Source: Letharia columbiana | Taxonomy: Eukaryota; Ascomycota; Lecanoromycetes; Lecanorales; Parmeliaceae | Direction: 5' to 3' | Assembly: GCF_014066305.1 (NCBI RefSeq) | Contig: NW_023501110.1 | Location: 1 to 64,000 of the forward strand | DNA length: 64,000 bases | Shown here: positions 8,318 through 22,494 of the stretch, one piece after another | Layout: every line of letters begins with the position of its first letter | Numbering within the stretch: the first letter of the stretch is position 1 | The notes under the pieces: generated by a model | What the model was told of the DNA's origin: nothing | The model's input: only the letters and a program-made list of their open reading frames with translations | Database searches by the model: none | Position numbers and translations under genes: made by a program

Positions 8318-11300
8318 TCACAGCTGCCCAGATAAAATAGCTTCCGTCGCTGTCAATGAGTCAGCATATGGATTACTGAGCGCAGTACGCAAAAGACTCA
8401 CCTGAACCAATGTACGCTTTTTTCGGTTCGAGATTGACGTTGAATCTCCTCTCCAGCTCCATCTTGATGCTCTTCTTTGTCACAGACATAAGATCGGCGG
8501 TCTTCAGGATTTCCCTGATCTCCGCCAAGATAGAGTCGTCACTTGGCAACTCCGAGAAGTCAGACATCTCCATGTTCTCTTGATAGCCTCTATTCACTAT
8601 CTCTGATGGAGCGAGTGAAAGACGTGATCCATATTTCGGCATCTCCATCTGAGACATTGGTCTTGACGGTGGATAGCCATATTCTGAAGCTGCGGGATGA
8701 TACGATTTCGTGCCGTATGAATAGCCAGAGATTTCCGACTTATCGTCATGCTGAGTTTGAGCGTCCCAAAGCTCAGCTTGGTATTCTTCCCATCTCTTGT
8801 GCGGAATCGACGCAGGGTCAAATTTGCCCTCATCAGATATAACTAACTGTTTCCCCTTCTCACCTGTAACAACTCGGGTATTACCCCATGAGAAATCATC
8901 CATGTGCCAGAACGAATACAGTGGCAGACCCAGTGAGAAGACAGGCATGGCCAGAATGTATATGATCATCCATCCAATCATCTCCCACTTTCTCCGTAGT
9001 ATGAAGATTATGGCTTGTAGACCGTAGATGGCTCCTAACAGTACGAACGCCATCAATGGTACCACTGCAGAGTCGATAGCGATCAAGACAATCAGGTAAC
9101 CAATGTAGGCCACGGTTACAGGCTGGACAATGGTGCTCATTAAGTCGAGTAAGACAACAAAGCGCATACTGAAACAACAGAAACCGCAGAGCTGCTGGAG
9201 TGGAATGAGTTCGACGAGATTGTGAACAGTCGAATTGATCCACCGTCGACGTTGCGACATGAAGACGTTCCAGCTGTCGGGTGCGATGGTCCAGGCATGC
9301 GCGTTAAAGGTGTATTTGGTCTTGTACTTCGGATGATGCTTGAGAAGGAGCGTCGTCAGAAATCGGTCCTCGCCAAGGTGGAGCAAGTTCTTCATGTGAA
9401 GAGTGTCTACACGGATTTCTGAATACGCCTCAACAATTTCTCGGCTGACGAACAGAGGCTTTCCAGTCTCCGCAGCGCGTATGCGGTACATCGTAAAACA
9501 ACCTGGTAGGCAAGTTACAGAACCGAACAAGCTCTCGAAGGCCTTTGTCAAATTATGCGATATGTAGTATTCGTAGACCTGAATCATGGTGGTGAAGGAG
9601 GACTTGGCGTTAGATAAAGCAGTCTCTCCACAGATCCCAATGAGCCTGGTGTCGTGAAGGAATGCAGCTACCATGCGTGAAGCAGAGTCAGGAGCCACTA
9701 CAGTGTCCGCATCGATCTGAAGCATGAATTCGTAAAATGTTGGGTTGACTCCAATGATATTCCGGATTTGATGATGCATCTCCAGCTCAAGAGGGTTCAT
9801 AGGATGATTGTAATGCACGCGATTCAGGAATCTCATGATTACCATCTGAGAATCACGCTTGCCTCGATTGCCGGGTCTCGAGACTTCTGAGGGCTTTCCG
9901 ATCTTGACGACGACCATAAAAGGCACGATATGTCCTTGAACTTCGTACAATCCAGAATAAACCTTACCCATATTGTGCTGTTTCATACCCTCGCCCAAGC
10001 TCTCGAAACTTAGTGGTTCAGGATCCACCGTTTCATTCACACCTAAGATGTCGAGGACGATTCTCGGAGTAGGTCGATCGTTGCCCTGGCCGATGATCAT
10101 ACCATCGCAGACAATGACCAATAATTTGCGTTTGTCGTCATACTTCATTCGTGCTGCCGAGTCAATGGCTCGGCGAAGAGAGTCCTCATCCTCAGTGTAT
10201 GCTGGTACCTGGCAGATGACGAATTTATCGAGGTTCTCAGGTACATTCTTCTTTCCGAATTGCAAGGCTGCAAAGAATTTGAAGCCGATGACAGTAACCA
10301 AGAGAATTGAAATGGCGAGGAGTATATATTGGGCGAAGAGACATCGAGCAGAATTCCTCGTGTCTGTCGAACCGACGAAAAACAGGTTGTCGAGACACTC
10401 TTTCATGATTGCCTTATCAGATGATGACAGAGCGAGGTTCTCCCAGTCTTTGCTCACGTCGTTACCCGCGCTCATTTGGAAAAGGTTCACCACAAGAGGG
10501 TTCATGAAGTCGGGGCTTGCCTCAGATGATACCTTTGTCCCCGGCGGGGCTTGCAGTCGACGACCCCCTTTGACATAGTCGGTAAAGTCATACACCCGAC
10601 CGTACAATGTCGCGATGGAAAATTGCTTCTTGGTTGCCAGCGTCTTGACATATTGAGGAGTATAACCAACCTCACCCTTTTTGTATTGGGCTTGCAGAGA
10701 TTTTTGCTGTTCGTACCACCAATCTGGGCGTGAGTCGTTTGTAAAGTATCTGAAATCGTGGTATTTTGAATTGCTGTCTGTGCTGCTGATCACGTTCGCA
10801 GAGCCTGATACGTTCGTTGGAGCATAGCTGAGCTGAACACTGGGGTCGATATTATTGGGACAGAGTGCAGAAACCTGCATTGGAAAAAGATCCGTGGCAT
10901 CGATCCCAGCATACTTTTTCAGGGCCGTCTGCGGAACTATGGAAGGGTAATGATTTGGCATGAAAGCCCCCAAATCATAGACCATTCCTCTGATAGCAAT
11001 GTATGAACTCTGGCCGTTCTTGCCGTTGTGATTCGAGAGCTCATTCGCTGAGTAGACATTCTGTTTGGGACAGATGAGCCTGGGAAAGAGGATGATGAAG
11101 AAGATGACGAAGCCACAGCTGAGCCAGATCATGAGGTTGATGGCAAACTTCTCGCGCCATGCCATTCGAATATCTTTTCGTTTCATGCCACCGACCCATT
11201 TGATTAGAAAATCTGGCATCCACCAGGTCAAGAGGTAAATCAGAGCAACCCAGCGCTGTCGACTTCCGGACACGGGAACAACATCGACTTCTACCATTTT

Positions 11301-14115
11301 CTTCTTGTTGCCCTTCTCGGCCATTTGCTCCCTTGTCTCTAGATTGCGGAACATATCACCGGAGTTGAAAGCAGAAGCACCGGCATCGGACCGACCGTCC
11401 ACCTCTCGACCACCAAAGTATGCCGCTTGCTTAGTTTCATCACCGTATATGAAAGCACCTGGGCTCGGCATATTCTGTTGTGATGCCAGAAGATTGACTC
11501 GGGAGTCACCAACGCCTCGATCCTGAGTCTCCATTGGGGTCAATGCCTCCTCTCCAACATCACTGACGTCTGCGTCAAAGAAGCGTCCGCCAGTAAAACC
11601 TTTTTCGCTGGACTTTGCGATTGTTGCCCAGCATCTTTCGCTAAGAAATACGCCGGTGGTGCCTACACGGGCCTCGTTTCCGGGCCATCTCTTTTTACTC
11701 AAAGCGGCCTCTACTTTCTCCCTTTCGCTTCCCATCAAAGTATCATGTGCTTCGACAAGACCAAGAAATTCGCCAAATGGTAAGAAAAGGCTGAAGTCTG
11801 CGTTTCGTAATCGCTGACTGATCTCAGCAATACCAAATGTCTGAATCTGGGCTCGGACACATTTACTATCGAACTGGTTGGCGATGCGGCGATCATTTGG
11901 CTTTAGACAGAAGACAAAGTAAGGATTGGTATCTGTGGACGAGATAGACTTCGTTATATTTTCCAAAGACGACAAGAACTGGCCGGAAGCACCTTGGTCG
12001 ATGCCGCCTAGACGATCATTACCTTTACGTCCTCCAGCAGCCCTCTTACGAAGATCACCGGCTTGGCTATCAGCATCTTCATTAGATTGAGTAGCACTAG
12101 TCGTACGTGCAGCAAGCCTCCCTGGTCGTTCGCCCTTCCTGCGGGCCATACTTGGCATTCGCAGTGGCTTCGAGCTGACTTGGGCCTGCATGATAGCAGT
12201 CTTTTCGCTTGGATGCATTACGGTATGAAGCGCTTCTTGCCCAAACAATTCACGGACGAAATCACTCTTGGTGGAGTTGATCAGATTCATCAGATCGCCC
12301 GGGATTACTTCTCCGTTCTCCTCGACCAGTCCGTTAATCGGATAATCGACCTCACCAGCAAAATGTCTCACCGTGAAGGATGCGGCGGCATTCTGTGTGA
12401 CGAAGTTGCTGCCCGGCATCTTAGCAGTAGCACTTCCCACAGTGATTGCAGGATTCTTGTTCTCGAATCGCTTTCTGAGGCTGTCCAAAAGCTGTAAATC
12501 TGTTCTGCCACGTCGACTCTGGTCACTGAGTATACTAAGAAGTCCATTGCCATGTTTGAGTAAACCGCGGACAGCATCGGTATTGTCAAAGTAACTCGTT
12601 GCTGGCACGCTGACATCCTCACTTTCCATCAGATCGGCCTTGCGCTCGAAGAAACTCTGCAACGCGAAATTGTACAGCGACTCAGCTGCGGCGTTGTTAA
12701 GCAACTGGTCTAATACAGAACCTGTTGACGCAGACTGCGCAAATCCCGGGAAGTCGATAATTGATATGGTGTTTGCAACGGAGTCCTCCAGGGCGCAAGT
12801 CCTCTGGTTTATCTGCTCAATGACATACGCTACAAGTAGAGAGTAGAGGGTCCGTGCTAGCTCGTCCGCGTTCTCTCGAGCACCTTTAGGATCAAGCATG
12901 ACTGTGACTCGTTCCCGATGTATCGTCTTTGTCTTGTAGCCGAGACTGGTCTCGAGATCCTGAATGCTCAATCCAAGGAATGCAGCGACTATGCCCAAAA
13001 CCTCCCTATTTTTCACAGTGGTCACTGTCTCGCCACCTTCGTGGGAATAACCGCCACTATCGTCGGCGGCAGGTAGAGTGGATTGACTAGTCGTGAATTC
13101 CAGCTGCCCAATATGGAGGATGCTGGCAAGAATTTGGCAGATTTCTGCTATATCACCTCGTGGAAATTCGAGCTTTCGTAAGGCTGTCTTGAAGTGCTGG
13201 AAACCTTCGGCATCATTGATTCCTACCTTGAGTTGCGTAGGGTGACCTAGGTACCGCCACCTCTTGTGACCAATATTTCCAGATGACCTATTGCCGGCGG
13301 AGACACCGCTTTCAGCCACCACACCTGCGTTTTCAAGACCAAGATGCGCTTTCTCTGCAGCGCTCGTTCCGGCCAGCAAGTAGTATAGGACGTGGAAGCT
13401 TCGCTCGCCAGTCGGGACCGAAGCGATCCTGCTTCGTTCCAATCGATGGTCCAACAGCTTCCCTCCAATGAGCGTAGGATTCATCGTTGACGAGGAATCA
13501 TATTGCAATTCGAAAAAGAGTCCAGCCTTTGATGCAGTCGGCGTGGTGAGAGATTTCGTGGTCGTAAGTGTGTCGAATACGAAAGCCGCAAGAGAAAGCT
13601 TCGTAGAAAGCGGCGTGGATGAGAAGGATAGGATTGAAGAAAGCAGGTGCGAGCGTATGGTGGTCTTGCCGGAGCCAGATTCACCACTGCATAGCCAAGC
13701 GAACTTAGCATCTGAGCCACAAAGATAGAAGTGGGCTGCTGGATGACGGTGTCACTTACAGAAAGACCACAGCCTGATTCTCTCCCCGTCCTCCTAATCT
13801 TGACCAAGCTCTTCTCGCCAATTCTTCGGCCTCGCCCATGGCACTTCCTTGTTTGCTGCCATCGGGACCCTTTGAGGAGGAAGTGTAGGTGTTGAGGGAG
13901 ATGAGTGCTTGAGATGATAATCTTGACACTGGCAGGGAGACATGGAAACTTTGGACCTGATTAGCTTTCTTGTAAGGAATCAATCAGAACATGTTGACAT
14001 ACCGACTGGCAAGATGTGCTGTCAAATGCGTATCTGACTGTAAATGGGCGGGCAACGCCGGTAGAGAGGGTTGGGCGTGTGCTGGAGTCGTACTGTTGAG
14101 CGAAGGAAGGGCCAT
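8318..14115 (-). CDS. csmA: Class V chitin synthase with myosin motor-like domain
   Basis: Exons 14115-14003, 13948-13760, 13686-8402 and 8349-8318; 1872 aa. The last intron (8401-8350) leaves only a 32-nt final exon ending TEAILSGQL. An N-terminal myosin-like head carries a P-loop, GESGSGKT (residues 102-109), assembled across intron 2. Two transmembrane spans and a cytochrome b5-like segment follow, then the chitin synthase 2 domain with GDRP-type ([14 protein letters not shown]), EDRFL and QRRRW (about residue 1578) motifs, several membrane helices, and a C-terminal DEK_C domain ([13 protein letters not shown]). It polymerises UDP-GlcNAc into chitin at growing tips and septa. Relatives in Aspergillus, Fusarium and others are about this length. 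It is divergently paired with the class VII gene at 15513. Confidence 0.95.
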
Positions 14116-15512
14116 GATGGCGGCACAACAGGGGCGTTTCTCAATCCAGAGGGTTGAGGACTTGGTTTGACTTGGGGTATGTCTCTGATGCACCGATTGC
14201 ACTTTTCAAAGACCAAAGTTGAACGGGTGTGGGTGTAACTGCAAAAGCAAAGTAATGGGCCCGAGGATGATGCTGTTGGTGGGCAGTAACCCAGAGGTGG
14301 AGCCGTCAGACGGACGGGGTGTCTTAGCGAGAGACAGACAGCGTAAAAGTGGAAAAGGAAGGGAAAGGATCTAAACGAAGGTCGTTAAGGGTAGATTGAC
14401 AAAGATGAAGATAAGAAAAGAGGTAGAAGGCGACAGTCTCTGTTGTGGTAAGATACTCGGAGGGAGCGAGGGAGGGAGAGAGAGAGTCTCGACGGAGGTG
14501 CTAAGCATTTTTAGAGCCACGGGTACGCGATCTTTTTACGATGTCCAGTGTCCGTTGCCACTAAATCCACTTTCTCTCAGCTGCTTTGAGCTGTACTCGT
14601 ATTGAACGTCTATGATGGAAAACTGATTGGTCTGGTAAATGTCACAACTTGATTACATATTCATTGAATCGTTCGTTCTACGTCTGACGAGTGTAAAGTC
14701 GGATTACCTATGGTGATGTGTTTACATTGTTAGCTTACTCCGTACAGCATGCAGGATTCAATAAAGGGCCATGGAGACCGACTGAACTTGCGGGCGCTAG
14801 AAGAAGCCCGCAGATCTCCCTTCCCTTCTTTTGGGCTGGGACCCCAAGAAAGACTGCCATGTGCCAAGTGCCAAATGTGCCAAAATACCTAGTACCATAG
14901 GAAAACTGAAATATAATTCAATGAAATGATCACACACATACATGAATAATTCGTCTTTTTCACTGCCCCTATATCGCACAGTCGAACCGGAATGAATGTT
15001 GTGGGCGGCCAAAGGATCAAATAATACGAGACATTATTTATTTAGTGCATCTAGTGGAGGGGTGTGTTGCTATTTCCAGCAGTGGCGGCGGCGGGCACGG
15101 GGGTTGCTCTAGCGTGTTTTCATCTGTCTCACTGACTCAAGGTAGACGACAACAAGCATCAACATTCGGCTCATAGCCTTGTATCTCCTGCTGCAACACC
15201 GCCGAGCAATTCATCCTTTCCATGCCCACAGGGTCACACTCGTTCCTCTCTCGTTGATTGTCACTCGCATCATCGTTCGTTGCTTGCCTATGACACCCTG
15301 GGCACCGTGATCCTTTGCCTCCCGAAAAGTGCCATTTCAAAGATTTTGGAGCCATTGCCCTTCACCTTCTTGAGCTCTAGAAAGAGCTGAATACGAACCA
15401 CGATTTCGACATTCTCGGCAGAAGAGTTCGCATAAATTCTGCTTGGTGGTGCCTCAGCAGACTGCCCAGGGGTGGGCATTAAAGAAGGAGCTGCTGATAA
15501 TATACCTACACC
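14116..15512. promoter_or_regulatory. Shared promoter region of divergent chitin synthase genes
   Basis: 1397 bp separate the two start codons. A GA-rich tract at 14458-14492 (CT-rich on the coding strand of the class V gene) is typical of fungal transcription start regions. No protein-coding gene is convincing here. Co-regulation of the pair is inferred from the layout and from the conserved csmA/csmB arrangement in other ascomycetes; no specific operator was recognised. Confidence 0.6.
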
Positions 15513-18500
15513 ATGTCTGTGCCCAACAATCGCCTGTCAACCTACTCTGGTGCCTCAACTCCCACCGGAGTCCGTTCTGCAGCCCAGCAGTCGACGCAGG
15601 TATCAACGACCACATTGCTCAACGCACTACACACCAGCTACGCTTCGTCACGCCCCTATCGCCTCGATGCGAGCACAAGCCTGGTAGTGAACACTTGGCT
15701 TACTGCATCCCACCCAAACGTTGACGGCCAACTGGGAGGTACGATAGATACGGATTTGGCACAACAGGCATGGGAGCATGCTCGTCGACGGGCCGAGGAT
15801 GGCTGTATCGTCCTGGCATCCTTGCATCACTCCACACCCTCCATTCTTTCGCCATTCATATCTGCCATTCCCCTTGCGGTACCATCTTCTCTCCATACCG
15901 CTCTGGCAGTGCTCAGGCCCTTTACCTATTGCGTGACGCCCTACAATCCAGCCACTCCAAGGCATGCAGCACTTGCAGCTACATTCAGTCTTACACTTGC
16001 TGGCAACGTCAGCTCGGCATCCCTCTCACTTTCACACTCGGGACTCAACATCGCCAAGGGCCTTCTCGATCTACCGCAAGAATCAGGCTTTCGAGCTTTT
16101 GACGTATTCTACTACCTCCTTACATCTGCATCAACTCCAGCTGAAAGAGAATTTCTGAGCCTGAAACACCCATCAACCTACGCATTGCTGAACGGATCTG
16201 GCACATACGAGCCACCAACCTATTTGCCTGCAGCCGATGATACGGCTTCCGCTGAAGACTTCCGGTCTTCTTTGAAGGCAATTGGGATCAAAGGGTCGGC
16301 TCACCGGAGTTTGATTTCCACTCTTGCGGGGCTCCTTAAACTTGGAGAAACCGTGGGCCTTCTCATTGATCAAGAAGATCTGGAAGACATCTGCGAAGAT
16401 GTTAGCGGTCTTCTTGGCCTTGAGCCCGAAGTCCTTATGCACAGATGCAATACAGACGAACGCGAAATTTTGATTTCAGGAATATATGAAGCTTTAGTCG
16501 ATTGGGTTCTGTTGAAAGCTAATAAGGCAATCTCTGCAGAGGTACAAAGAATGAAAGAAGGAGATGAGTCTAGTGAGAGCGGCAATGATAGAGTGGGCGC
16601 TCGAACACCTAGGACGGATGAGGATAACGGCGATACTGTCAACATCACCGTGGTAGAAATTCCAGGGCAAGACCTTGGCAAAGCCGTCGCGCTTCGTGGG
16701 GTCTTTGACGATAATCTGGGTATCAACGCCGAAATGAAACAGGATGGAATCGACGTGATATCGCCCGGTTCATCTGTCGTCAAAGACATGCAGAACGCCG
16801 TTTCAGAAGTAGGCGCAGACCTTGGGCTCACCCACGGTCCAGTCAGCAGAGATCGAGCTTTAGAGCGAGAACGCCAGGAAGAGGTGTTGGAAAAAGTAGG
16901 GGCAGAAGCGGAAATGGGCGGCTTCTTGCGAAACATACTGTACCCAACCGACGGGCAAGGCGTCAGAGGTGACATGGAAGCGCGTATGGACCTTCCGGTT
17001 GTACTCGACAGCAGCAGAATATGGTACCATTTGTCCCTGCACCCCACCGATGAATCGCTAGCCAGTCTAGGCAATTTGGCATCTACAACTTCAGCCTGGT
17101 CAGCGGGTACAGTGTCGAAGCAGCTTCGAACCTGGAGACTTCCGGAGTGGGCCAACTACCGCAACAAAAACCTGGACTTCACCGCCGATTTTGACATTGA
17201 TGAGTTCTACACTCGATACTCCCGACTTGGATGTCAGGAGGGCCGGGATGGAGTCGAGAGCTGGATCTTGGAACGTGGGTGGAGTAATGGCGAGGTAGTT
17301 GTAGGACACGAGCGTGTCTGGATTCGCGAAGGACCATGGTGGGAGGCCGAAAGTATGCTCGATCTCAAGCCCGCCGAAACATCCACTTACGGGCAGCCTC
17401 ACTTCGGCATCATGGGTGGTGGCGGCATGGAAAGTGGGTACTCTGCCACGACCCCTGGGCCCAATGAGGGCGGGTTCTTTCCACCCGCGGGTGAGGACTA
17501 TGGAAGCCGGGATAATCTGTTGCAACGGCAGCAGAGCGTAGCAACTATGCCTCAAGCCACCATGGGTGTAGCAAAGTCCATTGCCCCAACTATGACCCGC
17601 ACCGTTAATACAATGCCCGGCGATTACGGCTTAGGCGCCAAAGGGGACTATAAGAAGGGACAAGTCACATACTACAACGATGATATTGGAGAGTTCACTG
17701 GTGGCTTGGATCCCGAGCTGGCCGAGCCGAAGGCCATCTCTTCTGAGCCTGTCGATAAGTCTCGTCGGCTTTGGGTCGCATTGGTTTGGGCTTTGACCTT
17801 CTGGATCCCTTCATTCACGCTCCGATATCTCGGCCGAATGAAGCGACCTGACGTTCGATTTGCTTGGAGAGAAAAAGTTGTTCTGATGCTGCTGATCTTC
17901 TTACTCAATGCAACGGTCATTTTCTGGATCGTCGAATTTGGCAATCTTCTATGCCCTAACCTTCACAAGGTTTGGAATCAGAAAGAGGTCGGGTATCATC
18001 AAGCTGAAAACGATTTCTGGGTCAGTGTCCACGGCAAGGTTTACGACATAACGAAATTTGCAAAGATTACACACGGAGACATTGAACCTCTTGCCACCCA
18101 AGCCATGATGCAGCCTTTCGCCGGATTGAATCTGGATGAGTACTTCCCACCACCTCTATCAAAAGCCTGCAGCTACCTGGTCACCGATGAAGCCACAAGA
18201 TTGCTTGCGAACACTACCGTTCTATATCCTCAGGGGGTTCATACATCTGGTCCCCTTTATCAAACGAACAACAACACAAAATTGCACAGTATCGACTGGT
18301 ACAGCGACACATTTCTTCCAAAGATACAAGAATACTACAAGGGTGATCTCGTAACTACAAAGGGGTCTATCAGTTCACAAGGTTCTAACCGCGAATGGGT
18401 CATCTTGAACGGAAAGATATATGACCTGACAGACTATTTCTACACTAAACAGACTGAGGGGAACATCGCAATGTATTCTTGGATTCCTGACGAGGTATCA

Positions 18501-20897
18501 GATCTGATTCAACAGAATGCTGGCAGCGACATCACAAGCCAGTGGAAAGACAACAACCCCGACTACGAGAAGACTTTGAACTGCATGGAAAATGCTTTCT
18601 ATGAAGGGATACCGGATTTTAGAGACACCGCAAGATGTCAGGTCAACAATTACCTCTTGCTTGCTTTTACCATTGTTCTTTGCGCCGTCATTCTCACCAA
18701 ATTTCTGTCTGCACTGCAGTTTGGTTCCAGACGCAGACCAGCAGCCCAGGACAAATTTGTAATTTGTCAGGTCCCAGCTTATACGGAAGGCGAAGATCAG
18801 CTACGCAAAGCTCTTGATTCATTGACAGCCCTCCAATACGACAACAAGAGGAAGCTGATATGCGTCATGTGTGACGGGATGATTGTGGGAGGCGGTAATG
18901 ACAGGCCAACTCCAAAGATTGTACTCGATATCCTCGGCGTTGATCCAAAAATTGACCCTCCCGCACTTCCGTTCAAAGCTGTTGGACAAGGCAATGAGCA
19001 ACTTAATTACGGCAAAGTCTACTCTGGTCTGTACGAGTATGAGGGAAATGTGGTACCATATATCGTTGTGGTGAAGGTCGGCAAGGAGTCCGAACAGACA
19101 AAATCAAAACCTGGAAATCGGGGGAAACGAGACTCACAGATTCTGCTTCTTAGCTTCCTCAATCGTGTCCACCATCGCTCACTAATGTCACCACTCGAGC
19201 TCGAAATGTTCCATCAAATCAACAACATTATCGGCGTGGATCCTGAGCTATACGAGTACCTTTTCATGGTTGATGCAGATACTAGCGTCAAGGAAGACTC
19301 ACTGAATCGGCTTGTAGCAAGCTGCGCCAATGATGCGAAAATCGCAGGCATTTGTGGCGAAACAAGCTTGGAGAACGAGGAACGAAGTTGGTGGACCATG
19401 ATACAAGTCTACGAGTACTATATATCCCATCATCTGGCAAAGGCATTCGAGTCGTTGTTCGGTTCGGTAACTTGTTTGCCCGGATGGTGAGTCCAATTTC
19501 CCATCTTCAAAGCTCGCTAGACCTACTGACATTATGCTAGTTTCTGCATGTACCGACTTCGAACAGCGGACAAGGGTCGCCCATTGATCATCTCCGACAA
19601 AGTCATCAATGATTACAATACCTGCAATGTGGACACACTGCACAAGAAGAATCTCCTGTCCTTGGGAGAAGACAGATATCTTACAACGATCATGACGAAA
19701 CATTTTCCATCAATGTCGTTCAAATTTGTACCAGACGCTTACGCTAAAACCGCAGCGCCGGAGACGTGGGGTGTTCTCCTGTCTCAAAGACGACGTTGGA
19801 TCAATTCCACAATTCACAACCTGGCCGAGCTTGTCTGGCTCAAAGATCTTTGTGGGTTTTGCTGCTTTAGTATGCGATTTGTTGTCTTCATCGACCTTTT
19901 CGGAACCATCATCCTTCCTGCTACCTGCGGGTATCTAGGATATCTAATATACCGTGTTGCGAGCCATACCGGTCAATTTCCACTAATTTCGCTCGTCATC
20001 TTAGGATGCGTGTATGGCCTTCAGGCGATCATATTCCTAATCAAAAGACAATGGCAACACATTGGGTGGATGATTATTTACCTCCTCGCGTTCCCAATCT
20101 ACTCTTTCGTGCTTCCGATATATTCATTTTGGAACCAAGACAATTTTACCTGGGGAAACACTAGGATCGTTCTTGGCGAGAAAGGCAACAAGCAGATTGT
20201 GGCCCTTGAAGATGAAGGGTTCGATCCTCGAAGCGTCCCACTTCAGAGATGGGATGATTACGCAGCGACGAACAACCTACCAGGTCGTCGCGGCATGGCA
20301 GGCATCATGGAGAAGAGCTATGAGGACGAATTTGCAAACAATGGCTTTGAGATGGACGACATCCACTCGGTGTACTCGTCCGCTAAGCCTGCTTCCACCG
20401 TACTCACTGGGTTCCAAAACGCACCGCCTGCATACATGCCACCTCATTCGCCTGCAGCTTTCGGGCATCCGAACAGACAATCCATGTATTCGTCCACTCC
20501 TTACAAGGACCAACCGCAGTATTCACGTCCGCATTCGAGACTGCAATCAGTGACAGGTATGAGCGATCATTACCAGGACCATCCATACCAGAGGATGAGC
20601 ATGCCAAGCACAGACAATCTCATTGCTATGCAATCACCGCCACTACGGCAGAATCGAAGCCCACTTGGATATGGGAGCAGGCCTGTGAGCACCGTGGACT
20701 TCCGGGGAACGTACAGCGGCCCCGACGACGGTGCGATCGTCGAGGCTGTACAGAGCTGTCTCGCAGAGGTGGACTTGGACAACGTGACGAAGAAACAAGT
20801 GCGCGCATTAGTTGAGCAGCGATTGCAGACAGAATTGACGGGGGAGAAGAGAGCGTTCATGGACCAGCAGATTGATGCTGAGTTGGCGAATATGTAA
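15513..20897 (+). CDS. csmB: Class VII chitin synthase with degenerate myosin-like head
   Basis: Exons 15513-19486 and 19541-20897; the intron 19487-19540 (GTGAGT...GCTAG) has phase 2 and interrupts the conserved TCLPGCF block. 1776 aa. The N-terminal third resembles the myosin-like head of class V enzymes but has no GESGSGKT P-loop, as is typical of this class. A cytochrome b5-like segment and membrane spans follow, then a catalytic domain with [19 protein letters not shown] (1368-1372) and QRRRW (1407-1411). The C-terminal DEK_C domain begins near [15 protein letters not shown]. It is a plasma-membrane or vesicle enzyme of polarised chitin synthesis, non-redundant with the class V partner in species where both were studied. 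Its 3' end converges on END3. Confidence 0.95.
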
Positions 20898-21167
20898 ATG
20901 CAATCATTTATTGGTACGAAAAGCGGGTTTTGAGCATTTACTTGGGATCATGGCATCAAGCTGATGGAAATTGCATCAGGAAGGGCGCGGGGTTTGGTAG
21001 CATAGAGCATTTAATTGGCGCTATGCTTTCCAGGGACATTGTTCTTGTCACGATGTGAATTTGTACAGATATGCTGATGCTCATAAAGAGTATGTGAATG
21101 CAATGCAGAGTGCCGCTCACAACGCTGAAACCAAGCCCTTCCTTTCCATCTTCACCGCTTGCTCCCA

Positions 21168-22494
21168 TCACCTGCCAGAATGTTTTTCATCCTCGATCTG
21201 CCTCCTCAGATCGTCCAGTACTCCCTCTCTCGTCTTCCAATGTGCTTCCAATCCCTCCACCATCTCCCTAACCCCCTTAATCTCATTCTCCACTCCTTTC
21301 AAAGCCTCACCAGCCTTACTTCTGCCCTCGCCCCTTTCCAATTCTCGGATCTCTTTCCGCTTATAATCCAACAGCATTTCCAGCTCTCTCTTCACAAGCG
21401 CCGGCTTACTTTCCTCTTCCCTTTTCCGTCCGCTTTTGCCCTTCGCTCTCGATTCAATCGTATCGATCTTATTTTCCAGATCTTGAAGTTGTCTCTTCAG
21501 CCTCACCTCTTCCCAGTCCTCAGTCGTACGTGTACTACTGAAATCTGTGCCAGAAGGTTGATAAGTGCTCTTCCCGCCCACACCCAGCCGGCTGAGGTAC
21601 GTATCCCCAAACTTGGCTTTGCGCCCTGTACTCGTGTCCTCATCCTCATAGCCCCGGCGCTGAGCGGGCGATCTTGATTTGACGCTCCTGTTCTCAAGGT
21701 TGTAGTCGATTTGGCCTTGCTCGAATGTGGCGCGAAGCGAGGCGGGGACGGAGCGCGGGATGCGGTAGCCTTCGTGTCTGTTGTTTAGTATGTGTAAGAA
21801 TGCCAACGCCGCATGCTTCCCTATCGCTGGTTCCGAAGCTGGATTTGCCAGGTTCCATGCAGAGCGGAGGTCTGTGTCTGGGACATCGAGTGAGGCGTAG
21901 AGGGATTCGAGAGATTGGAATGTGAGGGCGCCGTGTGGGCCTTTGTTTGCTGTGTATATTGACTCGTACTTTGATTTGTCACTGGGTGACATGTACCAGT
22001 CGAAGCCGTCTTTGAGGCCCGGCGTGTCGTCGTCGTCATCGGAGGGTGAGATGGGGGAGAACGCGGGTTGATTACCGGAGAGGGCACGGGTTGCTTGGAC
22101 GAGATGAGCTTTAGATTCGGGAACGAGCCAGTCAGGAAGTGAGGAGGGAACGTCTGCGTATTCCTGGGTGTAAGGGTCAGCATGGGCGTTTCTCTAGGCA
22201 GCTGTATGTAGACAACGCAGCTCTGCTGTGTTCTGGCAGGGGGGATGAACATACGCCATTCACAAGGTCAAAGATGATCCGCATGGCCACGCAAAACTCC
22301 TCAAAATCGAGGTTTCCATCATTGTCGACGTCTGCGAGGTCCCAGACTCTCGCGAGTTGATCCTCTCGGAGCTGGCTGTTCTTGAGTACGGAAGCTGCTT
22401 GATCTCCGCTCAGGTGGGTTCCACCATTGGCTAGAGGAGAGAAAATTTCCCAGTACTTTTCTACCTCTGCCTGTTCTATCCGTTTATTTGACAT
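21168..22494 (-). CDS. END3: END3, EH-domain actin/endocytosis adaptor
   Basis: Exons 22494-22255 and 22163-21168; the intron 22254-22164 (GTATGT...CACCCAG) has phase 0. 411 aa, the usual size. The N-terminal EH domain contains a canonical EF-hand loop, [14 protein letters not shown] second EH-like region follows (DKSKYESIY...[11 protein letters not shown]), then a charged linker and a C-terminal coiled coil ([15 protein letters not shown] onwards). With Pan1 and Sla1, End3 forms a coat complex that couples endocytic sites to actin assembly. Stop codons of this gene and the class VII chitin synthase are about 270 bp apart, tail to tail. Confidence 0.92.

Noticed and set aside
9222..9422. Many plus-strand ORFs opposite the chitin synthase genes
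   Set aside because: Shadows of the long real coding frames on the other strand.
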